DNA of 64,000 nt from Bacillus proteolyticus (GCF_001884065.1 NZ_MACH01000072.1:1-64000), one strand, 5' to 3'. Positions 43,930 to 54,310 are shown, numbered from the stretch's first letter. Made by a program: numbers and translations. The notes: a model not told the origin generated them from the letters alone.

Positions 43930-43983
43930 ATAAAGTGAAACTTTAATTAGTGGGGGTCTTACTGCCCGTTAATGCGGGATAAA
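43930..43983 (+). repeat. bcr1-like element, copy D (44-bp internal deletion derivative)
   Basis: Only the two element ends remain: GTGAAACTTTAATTAGTGGGGG joined to TTACTGCCCGTTAATGCGGG. It is bordered by exact ATAAA repeats at 43930-43934 and 43979-43983, the same 5-bp duplication (TTTAT on the other strand) seen at copies B and E. It lies just before the ribosome site of the next gene. Confidence 0.75.
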
Positions 43984-44001
43984 TGGAAAAGGGGGAGGGA
44001 T

Positions 44002-44817
44002 ATGAGTATACATAAGCATCACGCACGTAATGCGAAACGAATTTTCTTTGTATCTGTCATTGTATGGATTATCGTCGCAATTGTATTAGTGATGGAATAT
44101 AACAAAGGGATGCTATTCACTTCGGAGAAAGAAAATCTAAAATTAATAGGTGTTGTACTACCAGCATTTGGATTATTAATATATAGCTTTACGGAAAAAC
44201 GAAGATCAAAAATGCTTAAACAGGAAAATTATAATATAGAGACTTCTGAATTATTTGAGCAACAAAAATTTGTTGTTCGCAAAGAGGTAGGGGTATTTCA
44301 AGTAATAACGTACTTTGGATTAGATGGAAATACAGTAGGTTTTTTAAAAGAAGAGTATGATTTTGTTATTCAACGTGTATGGCAAGCTGTACTTTCTTTT
44401 CTTTTTAAGGGACTACATAAGCAACAATTTTATTTATATAATCACTCGGGAGAAAGATTGTTGCGTGTTCAAAAGAAGATGGGAGTACGTAATTTCTATA
44501 TTTTTTCTGATGTAGATGGAAAGAAAATTGGAGAGTTGAAACAAGTACTAAGTTTAACAAAGTGGGAATGGATCTTTTTAGGGGTGAATGGTAAAGAATT
44601 GGGTAAAGTGACTGGAGACCTTTCAGCAACAATGCAGAAAATAGACTGGCGAGATGGCACGCATATTGATGTGAAAGAAGATGGTATTCCGTTAGAAGCT
44701 GCTAAGTATTTCTCGGCAAGTGGTGGTTCACTTGTTACAGCTTATATAAGTGAACAGGCAGAATTACCACGAGCAGTTTATTATAGTGTCTCTGCGATAG
44801 TTACAATTAAAAATTAA
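44002..44817 (+). CDS. Membrane protein with a possible tubby-like C-terminal domain
   Basis: A 271-residue protein with two N-terminal transmembrane helices (about 17-38 and 51-67), then a beta-rich soluble part. Alternating patterns such as FYLYNHSGERLLRVQKK and FYIFSDVDGKKIGELKQ resemble the repeated strands of tubby/LURP-one-like domains, but I am not certain of that assignment. The start is ATG at 44002 with a very strong GGGGGAGG site; a 10-codon longer form lacks one. Its leader abuts the shortened bcr1 element. Confidence 0.6.
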   Translation: MSIHKHHARNAKRIFFVSVIVWIIVAIVLVMEYNKGMLFTSEKENLKLIGVVLPAFGLLIYSFTEKRRSKMLKQENYNIETSELFEQQKFVVRKEVGVFQVITYFGLDGNTVGFLKEEYDFVIQRVWQAVLSFLFKGLHKQQFYLYNHSGERLLRVQKKMGVRNFYIFSDVDGKKIGELKQVLSLTKWEWIFLGVNGKELGKVTGDLSATMQKIDWRDGTHIDVKEDGIPLEAAKYFSASGGSLVTAYISEQAELPRAVYYSVSAIVTIKN

Positions 44818-44826
44818 AATATATAT

Positions 44827-44857
44827 AAAGATAGATGGGATACCATCTATCTTTTTT
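44827..44857 (+). terminator. Terminator
   Basis: AAAGATAGATGG / CCATCTATCTTTTTT with a GATA loop. Confidence 0.88.
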
Positions 44858-44925
44858 ATGTGATTAGAACATATTGTTTCGTTGAAAAATGTATGTCTTA
44901 CCTATCACAAAAAAGTTTGTTTTGT

Positions 44926-44941
44926 ATACATTAAGATGTAT
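44926..44941. promoter_or_regulatory. Perfect inverted repeat upstream of the glycan cluster
   Basis: ATACAT-TAAG-ATGTAT, 43 bp before the first LSm-like gene, could be an operator or part of a promoter. No known regulator matches it. Confidence 0.3.
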
Positions 44942-44983
44942 GGATGTATTTTTATAATTTAAAAATAATAGGAGGAGAAGTGT

Positions 44984-45385
44984 ATGTGTCTGTTCGGTAA
45001 GTATTGGAAAAAGTTATCGAGATTGTTTAATAGACAATTAGATTATTTTTTAGATAATAAGTTATTGCCTGCTGTGGAACGACTTTTATTTTCGCAAAAC
45101 TTCGCAAGGTTTATTCAAAGAAATTCTAAGCAAGCTACGGAAGATTTTATAGAATCAAGTCAATTCCAATCTATTATTTGTAACATTTTAAAAGAATGTA
45201 ATACATCACCATTTAAAGAAATTGCAAAGCAATATTTAGGTAAAAACGTCGAAATTACTGTGACAGTTGGACAGTTAACGGGTGTCATTGTAGCAGTTGG
45301 TGACGATTTCTTAACGCTGCAAGAAGGAATAGGAACTGAAGTTTTATTACCATTTACAAGTATTATATCAATTAAAGAAGTGTAA
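44984..45385 (+). CDS. LSm-like (DUF2642-type) protein with helical N-terminus
   Basis: A 133-residue protein. The first ~75 residues are basic and helical (KYWKKLSRLFNRQLDYFLDN). The last ~50 (YLGKNVEITVTVGQLTGVIVAVGDDFLTLQEG...FTSIISIKEV) look like a small beta-barrel of the LSm/DUF2642 kind found in several Bacillus spore-associated proteins. It has a strong AGGAGGAGA ribosome site. It is 16 bp before a second small protein with the same fold and upstream of the glycosyltransferase operon, suggesting they act together on a surface or spore structure. Confidence 0.65.
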   Translation: MCLFGKYWKKLSRLFNRQLDYFLDNKLLPAVERLLFSQNFARFIQRNSKQATEDFIESSQFQSIICNILKECNTSPFKEIAKQYLGKNVEITVTVGQLTGVIVAVGDDFLTLQEGIGTEVLLPFTSIISIKEV

Positions 45386-45401
45386 GAAAGGAGACTTATA
45401 T

Positions 45402-45596
45402 ATGTTATTTACTGATGAATTGCGTAACCATGTTGGTGAGTTAGTGCAAGTTGTGACAGCTGTAGAAATCGTTGCAGGTATTCTTTTATCTGTGACGGAC
45501 GGGGCAGTAAGTGTTCGTACTTCTCCTTCTTATGGACCACCGGAAGATGTACTTGTACGTATTCCTATTATTTCTTATGTTCGCTTGGAAGGGTAA
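45402..45596 (+). CDS. Small LSm-like (DUF2642-type) protein
   Basis: A 64-residue protein consisting only of the small beta-barrel domain (ELVQVVTAVEIVAGILLSVTDGAVSVR then a VLVRIPIISYVRLEG end). It parallels the C-terminal part of the preceding gene product. AGAAAGGAGAC ribosome site. It ends 13 bp before the glycosyltransferase start, so it belongs to the same transcript. Function unknown; small spore-coat relatives are the best guess. Confidence 0.65.
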   Translation: MLFTDELRNHVGELVQVVTAVEIVAGILLSVTDGAVSVRTSPSYGPPEDVLVRIPIISYVRLEG

Positions 45597-45609
45597 GAGT
45601 GATGCAAGT

Positions 45610-47157
45610 ATGAAAGTATCAGTTGTTATTCCGGTGCATAATGAAGCAAGTACTTTATCACAAGTCTTAGTAGAAGTGGAGAAGCTCGAGCCTTATGAAA
45701 TTATCGTAGTAGATAATGGATCGACAGATGAGACAAAAGAAATAGCCTTCCAACATCATTGCCGCGTGATTTATTATAAACATTCTCTTGGCAATGATGT
45801 TGGAAGGGCAATTGGAGCTAGAGAAGCAAATGGTGACATCGTATTATTTTTAGATGGTGATATCGTTATTGATAATATAGAGCTACAACGTTTCGTGAAA
45901 GGAATCCAGCGGGGGCATCAAATTGTTGTGAATAATTTAACATGGTCTGTGTATTTAAAGGTGAGACCACATTATACGACAGTTGGAAAATGTATGTTGA
46001 ATCGTTATTTGAATAAAAAAGAGCTTGTTGTCGGATCATTAATCGCAATTCCACATGCGATGAGTAGAGAAGTTATCGAGAGGCTTGGATGGTGGAATTT
46101 AGCAGATCCAGCATTATTTCAAGCGATGGCGATGTCTAGAGGAGTAGATATTGTTGATATGGCTTCGGTCGATGTAATTCACACAAATAAAGTTCGTCCT
46201 GTGCATACTGGTACATCACCAGGTTCTCCTTATCCGAAAGCGACTAGTCGTATTATGGGTGATCATTTACGTGCTTTGCAATATGTAATCGAAACATATG
46301 GTAAACGTGGCGGTTTTTCGGAGGGAAACAGGGATAGAGAGTTTATAGGGAAGTATAAACCAGTTTTATTAAAGAAGGAACAGGCGAAATATAGTGCGAT
46401 TATACCAGTGTCAGAAGAAAAAATGACTATAAGATCTGTTATACAAGAAGTGAAAAAAGCAGGTGTAGATGAAATTATAGTTGTTGCAAATGGAGCAGAT
46501 GGTGAGACGATTAAACAAGCAAAGTTAGAGAATGTTATTGTAGTTGAATTCACGAAGGCGCTTGGACATAATGTAGCACGAGCGATAGGGGCTATGCATG
46601 CTACGGCAGATATTTGTTTATTTGTTGATGGTGACTTTGCTATTCCGGCAAAAAAACTAATTCCATTTTTGCATGCTATTGAAGACGGGAATGATGTGGC
46701 GTTAAATGATTTACAATGTTTGTTAGATATGTTTCATCCGGCAGATCCAATTAGTATGGGGAAATATTTCGTGAATTTGGTAGCAAAACGACCAGACTTA
46801 TGGAACAACTCGTTAACGGCAGTACCACATGCTATGCGTAAAAAGGTAATAGAGAAAATTGGATATGATTCTCTTATCATTCCCCCATTAGCTCAAATGA
46901 AAGCTATTTTAGAAGAATGTTCTATTACAGCAGTGGAATTTGTAGATGTTATAAAAACAAATCGAGTACGCCCAGAGCAACATGGGTTTGTAAATGGACG
47001 TATTCCAGCATTTGACCGTATTTTTGGTGATCAGCTTGAGGCGATTGCGTATTTATTACAATATACGGACGAACGCGGAGGATTTACAGATGGAGAGCGG
47101 GATAGAGATATAATTCAACAATTGAGAAAGGAAGAAGAAAATATAGATGGATGCTAG
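45610..47157 (+). CDS. Double-domain family 2 glycosyltransferase
   Basis: A 515-residue protein with two complete GT-A folds in tandem. Module 1 (about 1-245) starts [15 protein letters not shown] and has [11 protein letters not shown] and FLDGDIVI (the DxD site). Module 2 (about 258-500) starts [13 protein letters not shown] and has [11 protein letters not shown] and FVDGDFAIP. Both carry the unusual signature ALGxxxxRAIGA followed by the DGD. They transfer sugars from nucleotide-sugar donors to a glycan or lipid; substrate unknown. No membrane helix. ATG at 45610 with a weak GAGTGA site, implying coupling to the gene before. It overlaps the next gene by 11 bp. Confidence 0.8.
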   Translation: MKVSVVIPVHNEASTLSQVLVEVEKLEPYEIIVVDNGSTDETKEIAFQHHCRVIYYKHSLGNDVGRAIGAREANGDIVLFLDGDIVIDNIELQRFVKGIQRGHQIVVNNLTWSVYLKVRPHYTTVGKCMLNRYLNKKELVVGSLIAIPHAMSREVIERLGWWNLADPALFQAMAMSRGVDIVDMASVDVIHTNKVRPVHTGTSPGSPYPKATSRIMGDHLRALQYVIETYGKRGGFSEGNRDREFIGKYKPVLLKKEQAKYSAIIPVSEEKMTIRSVIQEVKKAGVDEIIVVANGADGETIKQAKLENVIVVEFTKALGHNVARAIGAMHATADICLFVDGDFAIPAKKLIPFLHAIEDGNDVALNDLQCLLDMFHPADPISMGKYFVNLVAKRPDLWNNSLTAVPHAMRKKVIEKIGYDSLIIPPLAQMKAILEECSITAVEFVDVIKTNRVRPEQHGFVNGRIPAFDRIFGDQLEAIAYLLQYTDERGGFTDGERDRDIIQQLRKEEENIDGC

Positions 47158-48391
47158 TAGTAAAGTAACTATTATTGGATTAGGATATGTCGGCCTTCCT
47201 TTGGCTGTCCTTTTTGCAGAAAGAGGACATGCTGTACTTGGATTAGATAAAGATACTAGGAAGATAGAATTAATAATCAAAGGAGAAAGTTATATTCCTG
47301 ATGTTTCTTCTAACGTATTACAAAATTTATTGAACGAGAGAAAATTAATAGTAAATACACCAGATAAAGGTGTTACGGAGTTCCAAAATAGTGAGTATGT
47401 TATTGTGACTGTGCCAACGCCAATTAATGAGAATAAAGAACCCGATTTAAGTGCCCTCGTTTCAGCCTCTTATTATATACAACAACACCTTCAAAAAGGA
47501 CAAACCTTCATTTTTGAAAGCTCCACATATCCAGGTACACTGGAAGAAGTTATCATTCCTATTATTTCTCAAACAGGTAAAAAGGTAGGAGAAGATTATT
47601 ATATTGGGTATTCTCCAGAGCGAATTGATCCAGCGAATAGCCAGTATTCAGTCGAAACAATTCCGAAAGTTATTAGTGGACAAACCGAGCAGTGTAAACA
47701 AAAAGTACAGGATTTGTATAGCACTATATTTGATGTAGTCGTTCCAGTTAGCTCTCCGAAAGTAGCCGAGATGTGTAAGCTATTTGAAAATATTCAGCGC
47801 TTAGTTAATATTTCATTAGTAAATGAGTTAAATATACTTTGTGAAAGTTTGAATATTAATTTTTATGAGGCGCTTGAAGCTGCATCTACAAAACCGTTTG
47901 GATTTACTCCGTATTGGCCAGGACCAGGAATAGGGGGACATTGTATCCCGGTAGATCCTTTGTATTTTCAATGGAGAATAAGAAAGGCTGGAGCAATTAG
48001 TCAATTAATTGAGGTAGCACATGTAATTAATGAAGAAATGCCAGAGAAAATAATCGGGAAAGTAAAAGGTGTGGTGCAATCACCAGCAACGATTTTAATT
48101 GTAGGAATTGCATATAAGAAAGATGTAAATGATTTGAGAGAATCACCAGCGTTGCCAATTATTCAATTATTAATAAAAGAAGGATACAAGATAGAATATC
48201 ATGATCCGTATATTTCTACAGCGAAAATTGGAGATACACTATATCAATCCGTCCCATTAGATGAACAAAGAATTAAACAAGCGGATTGTATTTTAATTGT
48301 AACGGATCACTCTAATATCGATTGGAATCTATTTAAAGGCATTGAGCGATTAATAGATACACGTGGAATTATAAAGAAGGTGAGTGTATGA
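47147..48391 (+). CDS. UDP-sugar 6-dehydrogenase (UDP-Glc / UDP-GlcNAc type)
   Basis: A 414-residue NAD-dependent nucleotide-sugar dehydrogenase, oxidising C6 to a uronic acid. The NAD-binding [10 protein letters not shown] starts at residue 11. The ESSTYPGT motif lies near 125 and the catalytic Cys in GGHCIPVDP near 267, followed by the C-terminal domain ([20 protein letters not shown]). The sequence fits the WecC/WbpA-type more than the UDP-glucose Ugd type, so UDP-GlcNAc or UDP-ManNAc is a possible substrate. Start ATG at 47147 with AAAGGAAGAAG. It overlaps both neighbouring genes slightly, as in a tightly coupled operon. Confidence 0.85.
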   Translation: MDASSKVTIIGLGYVGLPLAVLFAERGHAVLGLDKDTRKIELIIKGESYIPDVSSNVLQNLLNERKLIVNTPDKGVTEFQNSEYVIVTVPTPINENKEPDLSALVSASYYIQQHLQKGQTFIFESSTYPGTLEEVIIPIISQTGKKVGEDYYIGYSPERIDPANSQYSVETIPKVISGQTEQCKQKVQDLYSTIFDVVVPVSSPKVAEMCKLFENIQRLVNISLVNELNILCESLNINFYEALEAASTKPFGFTPYWPGPGIGGHCIPVDPLYFQWRIRKAGAISQLIEVAHVINEEMPEKIIGKVKGVVQSPATILIVGIAYKKDVNDLRESPALPIIQLLIKEGYKIEYHDPYISTAKIGDTLYQSVPLDEQRIKQADCILIVTDHSNIDWNLFKGIERLIDTRGIIKKVSV

Positions 48392-49353
48392 GTAAGAAAT
48401 GTTTGATTACAGGTGGAGCAGGATTCATTGGGTCGCATCTAGCTGAAGAATTGGTGAAAAGAGGTTATGAAGTCACGATTGTGGATAACTTCTATAAAGG
48501 GAAAAATAAATATCATGATGAATTAATGAAAGAAATTCGGGTTATTCCAATAAGTGTTTTGGATAAAAGTTCTATTTATGAATTAGTAAATCAACATGAT
48601 GTAGTATTTCATTTAGCGGCAATATTAGGTGTTAAAACGACAATGGAAAAAAGTGTAGAGCTTATTGAAACAAATTTTGATGGGACGAGAAACATTTTGC
48701 AAGCAGCGTTAAAAGGGAAGAAGAAAGTAGTATTTGCATCTACTTCTGAAGTATATGGAAAGGGAGAGCCGCCATTCTTTGAAGAAGGAGATCGTTTATA
48801 CGGTGCAACTTCTAAAATACGCTGGAGTTATGCAGTTTGTAAAACGTTAGAAGAGACATTATGTTTAGGATACGCATTAGAAGGTTTACCTGTAACGATT
48901 GTTCGTTATTTTAATATTTATGGTCCAAGAGCGAAAGATGGTCCGTATGCAGGAGTAATACCACGATTTATTCGTGCGGCTTTGCAAGGTGATGATATTC
49001 TCGTGTATGGAGATGGAAAGCAGACACGTTGCTTTACGTATGTAAGTGATGCGGTCGAGGCAACAATTCGCGCAATGGGTGAGAATGTAAATGGTGAAAT
49101 TATTAATATAGGTTCTGAGAATGAAAAAAATATTAAAGAAGTAGCAGAAGTAATTAAAGAACTAACGAATTCTTCTTCGAAAATTGTACATGTTCCTTTT
49201 GAAGAAGTATACCCACATGGTTTTGAGGAAATTCCAAATAGAAGACCAGACGTAACAAAATTAAGAGAACTTGTTCAATTTCAAGCGACAGTAACGTGGG
49301 AACAGGGATTGAAAGAAACTATTAAATGGTTTCGTGAAGAAAACAATGGCTAA
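48388..49353 (+). CDS. NAD-dependent nucleotide-sugar epimerase/decarboxylase (SDR)
   Basis: A 321-residue extended short-chain dehydrogenase. The GGAGFIGSH nucleotide motif is at residues 7-15, the catalytic YxxxK is Tyr148/Lys152 (SYAVCK), and [14 protein letters not shown] lies near 120. It probably acts on the uronic acid made by the preceding dehydrogenase, as a 4-epimerase or decarboxylase. ATG overlaps the previous stop by four bases (ATGA), so translation is coupled. It overlaps the next glycosyltransferase by 8 bp. Confidence 0.83.
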   Translation: MSKKCLITGGAGFIGSHLAEELVKRGYEVTIVDNFYKGKNKYHDELMKEIRVIPISVLDKSSIYELVNQHDVVFHLAAILGVKTTMEKSVELIETNFDGTRNILQAALKGKKKVVFASTSEVYGKGEPPFFEEGDRLYGATSKIRWSYAVCKTLEETLCLGYALEGLPVTIVRYFNIYGPRAKDGPYAGVIPRFIRAALQGDDILVYGDGKQTRCFTYVSDAVEATIRAMGENVNGEIINIGSENEKNIKEVAEVIKELTNSSSKIVHVPFEEVYPHGFEEIPNRRPDVTKLRELVQFQATVTWEQGLKETIKWFREENNG

Positions 49354-50890
49354 GTCATTATCGGTTATTATTCCTGTATGTAATGAAGTGGATACGATTT
49401 CAGATGTGATTCAATCGGTAAAACCACTAAATCCAGTAGAGATTATTGTAGTAGCAAATGGTTGTAATGATGGCACAGAAGCGATTGCTGAGAGCTTAGG
49501 ATGTACAGTAATCCAGTATAAAGAGTCACTTGGTAACGACGTTGGACGTGCAGTTGGTGCGAAACATGCGATAGGTGATGTATTACTGTTTGTAGATGGT
49601 GATTTTGCTATTCAAACTTCAAAATTACAATTATTCCTTAATCCGATTTTGCATGATCAGGCGGATATCGCTTTAAATAATTTGGACGCATTATTTTTAA
49701 AGAATCAAAAACCACATTCTATTACAGTATGGCGCCAAATATTAAATGCAATGTTAGAGCGCGAAGAATTAAAAATTGATTCTTTATTATCTGTACCCCA
49801 TGCGTTGACGAAAGAAGTCGCTCAAAGTATTGGATATGAATGTTTTGTTAATCCTATTGTGGCTCATTTACGCTTAGCACAAAGTAAATGGAAAATTAGT
49901 CGTCATTGTGCAATTGACGTTATTACGCCGAATAAATTTCGTCCACTCGAGCATGCTGCATATGGCACGGATCTTTCTCAATCTGAAAAAAGAATGATAG
50001 GTGATCATATAGAAGCTGTAGCAGAGCGGATAGTAGGCAGCGATGAGCGCGGAGGATATTATGATGGGAATAGGAAAAGAGAGAGTGTCTATCATACTTT
50101 AAATTTTGAAGGATTTTCTCAAGGATGGGGCGTTACATCTAATTTGTATAAAGGAGAGCAATTATCGGTAATTATTCCTGTACAAGATGAAGAGAAAACA
50201 ATTGGGAACGTTATAGAAGAGCTTCGTAAAATTGAACCTTTTGAAATCATCGTTGTTGTAAATGGTTCATCCGATAAAACGGCAACAATTGCAAAAGACA
50301 AGGGAGCAACAACAATTGTATATAAAGAAGCACTTGGAAACGATGTGGGGCGTTCGCTTGGAACTTATTTTGCAAAAGGAGAAATTGTGTTATTTATAGA
50401 CGGCGATTTTGTTATTCCTGCTAGTGAGCTATATCCCTTTGCAAAAGCAATTGCAGATGGAACAGATGTCGCATTAAATGATTTAAATCATTATTTAGAT
50501 TTGAGAGTACCACTGCATTTTGTAACTGCATTTAAATATGCATTAAATGTAGCTTGTAATCGAAAAGATTTAGGTGTAGGCTCTCTTATTGCTGTACCTA
50601 ATGCGTTTAGCAGGTCGTGTTTGAAATCAATTGGATATAGATCTTTACTGTCACCTTGCGTAGCGCAAGTGAAAGCTATTCTTTCAGGATTCGAAATCGC
50701 ATGTGTAAGTCGTGTTGAGGTCGATAAGATGAACCGTATTCGCCTTAGTGAACATTTTGCAAAAATAGGTCATCCTCCAGCTGTCTTGCGAATTATAGGT
50801 GATCATATAGAAGGGGTAGAGCAATTAATCGCATTAAAGGGCGGTCGTGGTGGATTCTATGATGGAAATAGAAAAAGAGATGTTTTATAG
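49346..50890 (+). CDS. Double-domain family 2 glycosyltransferase, second copy
   Basis: A 514-residue protein with two GT-A modules, like the one four genes earlier. Module 1 begins SLSVIIPVCNEVDT, with IVVANGCNDGTEA and FVDGDFAI. Module 2 (from about residue 271) begins LSVIIPVQDEEKT, with VVVNGSSDKTA and FIDGDFVIP. All four modules of the two proteins share the LGNDVGRxxGxxxAxG...DGD stretch and the later YDGNRKR- or DGERDRD-type ending, so they come from repeated duplication. ATG at 49346 is preferred to an upstream GTG, which lacks a ribosome site. A terminator follows. Confidence 0.8.
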   Translation: MAKSLSVIIPVCNEVDTISDVIQSVKPLNPVEIIVVANGCNDGTEAIAESLGCTVIQYKESLGNDVGRAVGAKHAIGDVLLFVDGDFAIQTSKLQLFLNPILHDQADIALNNLDALFLKNQKPHSITVWRQILNAMLEREELKIDSLLSVPHALTKEVAQSIGYECFVNPIVAHLRLAQSKWKISRHCAIDVITPNKFRPLEHAAYGTDLSQSEKRMIGDHIEAVAERIVGSDERGGYYDGNRKRESVYHTLNFEGFSQGWGVTSNLYKGEQLSVIIPVQDEEKTIGNVIEELRKIEPFEIIVVVNGSSDKTATIAKDKGATTIVYKEALGNDVGRSLGTYFAKGEIVLFIDGDFVIPASELYPFAKAIADGTDVALNDLNHYLDLRVPLHFVTAFKYALNVACNRKDLGVGSLIAVPNAFSRSCLKSIGYRSLLSPCVAQVKAILSGFEIACVSRVEVDKMNRIRLSEHFAKIGHPPAVLRIIGDHIEGVEQLIALKGGRGGFYDGNRKRDVL

Positions 50891-50892
50891 GT

Positions 50893-50930
50893 AACAAAAA
50901 AAGTGTACAACATATGTACACTTTTTTGTT
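50893..50930 (+). terminator. Terminator after the glycan operon
   Basis: AACAAAAAAAGTGTACA / TGTACACTTTTTTGTT with an ACATA loop. Confidence 0.88.
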
Positions 50931-51230
50931 CCGTTATAAAAACTATAACAGATTAGGAGATAAGAGTATTACAGCTCTACAATGGGTATCGTTTTTATAT
51001 TACAAAATAGGACTCGTATATAAGGATACCAAAAAAATACAATTAAAGAAAGGGTTAATTCTAAAGAGTTTTGCATGAGGTTAACACTATGTATGTAGTT
51101 ATTTGCTCAACATTTCACAAACATGTCACAACTATTTCGTCCACTTTCGAAAAAAAGTAGTATTCTAAGTGTGTAAGCTGTTATATAAAAAAACGTAGTC
51201 CTGTACTAATCAAAAATGGAGGAGATTAGG
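50931..51230. promoter_or_regulatory. Upstream region of pflB
   Basis: About 300 bp with no gene. It includes two direct TCACAA motifs (51115-51120 and 51126-51131) that could be half-sites for a redox regulator such as Rex, and a TATTCT -10-like box near 51161. No exact Fnr or Rex palindrome is present, so this is only a candidate anaerobic control region. Confidence 0.4.
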
Positions 51231-53480
51231 ATGACTCAAGTATTAGAAAATGTAAAAAACGCGTGGGAAAACTTTAAAGGTGAAAAATGGAAAGCAGAGA
51301 TTGATGTTCGCGATTTCATTTTAAATAATGTAAACGTTTACGAGGGAGAAGACTCTTTCTTAGCGGAAGCAACTGAAGAAACGAAAAAACTTTGGGATCA
51401 AGTAATGGATTTAACAACAAAGGAACGTGAAAACGGTGGCGTTCTTGATATGGATACAAAAATTGTTTCTTCTATTACATCACATGAACCAGGATATTTA
51501 AATAAAGATATTGAAAAAGTGGTCGGTTTCCAAACTGATAAACCATTTAAACGTTCTTTACAACCATATGGTGGTATTCGTATGGCGGAACAAGCTTGTG
51601 AAGCGTATGGATATGAAATGGATAAAGAACTTAGCAGTATTTTCAGAGACTGGCGTAAAACTCATAATCAAGGTGTATTTGATGCATACACACCAGAAAT
51701 GAAAGCGGCTCGTAAATCAGGTGTTATTACTGGTCTTCCAGATGCATATGGACGTGGACGTATTATCGGTGACTATCGCCGCGTAGCATTGTACGGTATA
51801 GATCGTTTAATTGAAGCGAAAAAAGCTGATTTTAATTTAACTGGCGGTGTAATGAGCGAAGAGACAATGCGTTTACGCGAAGAATTATCTGAGCAAATGC
51901 GTGCACTTCAAGAGTTAAAACAGATGGCTGCTTCTCATGGATTCGATATTTCTAAGCCAGCTACAAATGCACAAGAGGCTTTCCAATGGTTATACTTTGC
52001 TTACCTTGCAGCAATTAAAGAGCAAAACGGGGCAGCAATGAGTCTTGGACGTACATCTACATTCTTAGATGTTTACATTGAAAGAGATTTAGCAAATGGT
52101 ACTTTAACAGAAGAAGCAGCACAAGAAATTGTGGACCATTTCATTATGAAATTACGTCTTGTGAAATTTGCAAGAACACCTGATTACAATGAACTATTCT
52201 CTGGTGATCCAACTTGGGTAACTGAATCTATCGGTGGTATGGCGTTAGACGGTCGTCCGTTAGTAACAAAAAACTCATTCCGATTCTTGCATACATTAGA
52301 TAATTTAGGACCGGCTCCAGAACCAAACTTAACAGTTCTTTGGTCCAAACAGTTACCGCAAAACTTTAAAAACTACTGTGCGAAAATGTCTATTAAAACA
52401 TCAGCAATTCAATATGAAAATGATGACATTATGCGTCCTGATTACGGCGATGACTACGGTATTGCTTGTTGTGTATCTGCAATGAGAATTGGTAAACAAA
52501 TGCAGTTCTTCGGAGCACGTGCAAACTTAGCGAAAGCATTACTATATGCGGTTAACGGTGGTAAAGATGAAAAGTCAAAAGCACAAGTTGGTCCTGAATA
52601 CGCACCAATTACTTCTGAAATATTAGATTATGAAGAAGTTATGCATAAATTCGATATGACAATGGAATGGTTAGCTGGTCTATATTTAAATACATTAAAT
52701 GTAATTCACTATATGCACGATAAATATAGCTATGAACGTATTGAAATGGCACTTCATGATACAAATGTTCTTCGTACAATGGCAACAGGTATCGCTGGAT
52801 TATCTGTAGTAGCAGACTCTTTAAGTGCAATTAAATACGCAAAAGTAAAACCAATTCGTGATGAAAATGGTATTGCAGTTGATTTCGAAATTGAGGGAGA
52901 TTTCCCTAAATACGGTAACAATGATGATCGTGTAGATGAAATCGCAGTAAATCTTGTGAAAACATTTATGAACAAGCTTCGCAAACATAAAACATACCGT
53001 AATTCTGTTCATACAATGTCAATCTTAACAATCACATCTAACGTTGTATATGGTAAGAAAACTGGTAACACTCCAGATGGACGTCGTACTGGAGAACCAT
53101 TTGCACCGGGCGCAAACCCAATGCATGGACGTGATACAAAAGGTGCATTAGCGTCACTATTATCTGTAGCTAAATTACCATATGAAGATGCACAAGACGG
53201 TATTTCTAATACATTCTCTATCATTCCAAAAGCACTTGGTAAAGAAGATGATGTACAAGTACGCAACTTAGTATCTATGCTTGATGGATATGCAATAAAA
53301 GAAGGACATCACTTAAATATTAACGTATTTAATCGTGAAACATTAATGGATGCAATGGAGCACCCTGAAAAATATCCACAATTAACAATTCGTGTATCTG
53401 GTTACGCTGTTAACTTTATTAAATTAACTCGTGAACAACAAATTGATGTAATTAACCGTACAATGCATGAAAGCATGTAA
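51231..53480 (+). CDS. pflB: Pyruvate formate-lyase (formate acetyltransferase)
   Basis: A 749-residue glycyl-radical enzyme that converts pyruvate and CoA to acetyl-CoA and formate in mixed-acid fermentation. The active-site cysteine pair is Cys413-Cys414 (IACCVSAM) and the radical-bearing glycine is Gly724 in RVSGYAVNF close to the C-terminus. The length matches other Bacillus and E. coli enzymes. ATG at 51231 behind a perfect GGAGGAG site. It is oxygen-sensitive and needs the activase encoded next. The pflB-pflA pair is a typical B. cereus-group anaerobic operon; B. subtilis lacks it. Confidence 0.95.
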   Translation: MTQVLENVKNAWENFKGEKWKAEIDVRDFILNNVNVYEGEDSFLAEATEETKKLWDQVMDLTTKERENGGVLDMDTKIVSSITSHEPGYLNKDIEKVVGFQTDKPFKRSLQPYGGIRMAEQACEAYGYEMDKELSSIFRDWRKTHNQGVFDAYTPEMKAARKSGVITGLPDAYGRGRIIGDYRRVALYGIDRLIEAKKADFNLTGGVMSEETMRLREELSEQMRALQELKQMAASHGFDISKPATNAQEAFQWLYFAYLAAIKEQNGAAMSLGRTSTFLDVYIERDLANGTLTEEAAQEIVDHFIMKLRLVKFARTPDYNELFSGDPTWVTESIGGMALDGRPLVTKNSFRFLHTLDNLGPAPEPNLTVLWSKQLPQNFKNYCAKMSIKTSAIQYENDDIMRPDYGDDYGIACCVSAMRIGKQMQFFGARANLAKALLYAVNGGKDEKSKAQVGPEYAPITSEILDYEEVMHKFDMTMEWLAGLYLNTLNVIHYMHDKYSYERIEMALHDTNVLRTMATGIAGLSVVADSLSAIKYAKVKPIRDENGIAVDFEIEGDFPKYGNNDDRVDEIAVNLVKTFMNKLRKHKTYRNSVHTMSILTITSNVVYGKKTGNTPDGRRTGEPFAPGANPMHGRDTKGALASLLSVAKLPYEDAQDGISNTFSIIPKALGKEDDVQVRNLVSMLDGYAIKEGHHLNINVFNRETLMDAMEHPEKYPQLTIRVSGYAVNFIKLTREQQIDVINRTMHESM

Positions 53481-53493
53481 GTGAAAAAAGTGT

Positions 53494-53524
53494 CCCTCCG
53501 CTTTTAATATATAGCGGGGGGAGG
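53494..53524 (+). other. Intercistronic hairpin between pflB and pflA
   Basis: CCTCCGCT pairs with AGCGGGGG(AGG) around an AT-rich loop, without a following T-run. It may stabilise the pflB transcript end or lower pflA expression relative to pflB. Confidence 0.5.
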
Positions 53525-53549
53525 CTGTTTCAATAAAGGAGGAAGTAAC

Positions 53550-54281
53550 ATGGTAAAAGGAAGAATACATTCTGTAGAGTCTTGTGGTACTGTTGATGGC
53601 CCAGGGATTCGTTATGTCATATTTACACAAGGGTGTTTATTACGTTGTCAATATTGTCATAATGCTGATACGTGGGAAATCGGTAAAGGTAAAGAAATAA
53701 CAGTTGAAGAAGTGATGCAGGATGTGACATGTTACCTTCCATTTATTGAAGCTTCTGGAGGCGGTATAACAGTTAGCGGTGGAGAGCCACTATTACAGCT
53801 AGACTTCTTGATTGAGTTGTTTAAAAAGTGTAAAGAATATGGTATCCATACAACGATCGATTCTTCTGGCGGTTGTTATTCTGAAGAACCAGAATTCCAA
53901 AATAAGCTAGATATTTTAATGGATTATACAGATTTAGTTTTATTGGATTTGAAGCATATTGATTCAAAGAAACATCGTAAATTAACAGGGAAACCAAATG
54001 AACACATTTTACAATTTGCTCGTTATTTATCGGATAAAAAGAAACCAATTTGGGTAAGACATGTATTGGTTCCTGGTGTTACCGATGGTGAAGAGGATCT
54101 GCAAAAATTATCAAGCTTTATTCAAAGTCTATCGAATGTTAAGAAAGTGGAAGTGTTACCATACCATAAACTTGGTGTTTATAAATGGGAGGCACTTGGA
54201 CATAAGTATCCACTTGCGGATGTGAATCCACCGACAGAAGAAAATGTTGAGCATGCGAAACATATTTTAAAAGCAGTCTAA
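53550..54281 (+). CDS. pflA: Pyruvate formate-lyase-activating enzyme
   Basis: A 243-residue radical SAM enzyme that installs the glycyl radical on PflB. The CxxxCxxC cluster is Cys29/Cys33/Cys36 (GCLLRCQYC), followed by the GGEPLL motif near residue 78. Length and order are as in other PflA proteins. ATG follows AAAGGAGGAAG. The operon ends with a strong terminator overlapping the stop codon and a bcr1-type element. Confidence 0.94.
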   Translation: MVKGRIHSVESCGTVDGPGIRYVIFTQGCLLRCQYCHNADTWEIGKGKEITVEEVMQDVTCYLPFIEASGGGITVSGGEPLLQLDFLIELFKKCKEYGIHTTIDSSGGCYSEEPEFQNKLDILMDYTDLVLLDLKHIDSKKHRKLTGKPNEHILQFARYLSDKKKPIWVRHVLVPGVTDGEEDLQKLSSFIQSLSNVKKVEVLPYHKLGVYKWEALGHKYPLADVNPPTEENVEHAKHILKAV

Positions 54282-54306
54282 TCCAAATATTGGATTAGAC
54301 TTTTTG
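54275..54306 (+). terminator. Terminator of the pfl operon
   Basis: AGTCTAATCCAA / TTGGATTAGACT with an ATAT loop, then TTTTT; the pflA stop codon lies within the left arm. Confidence 0.9.
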
Positions 54307-54310
54307 TTTC

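Noticed and set aside
51111-51135. Fnr or Rex operator before pflB
   Set aside because: The TCACAA motifs are direct repeats, not the inverted palindrome either regulator needs, so a named site is not supported.
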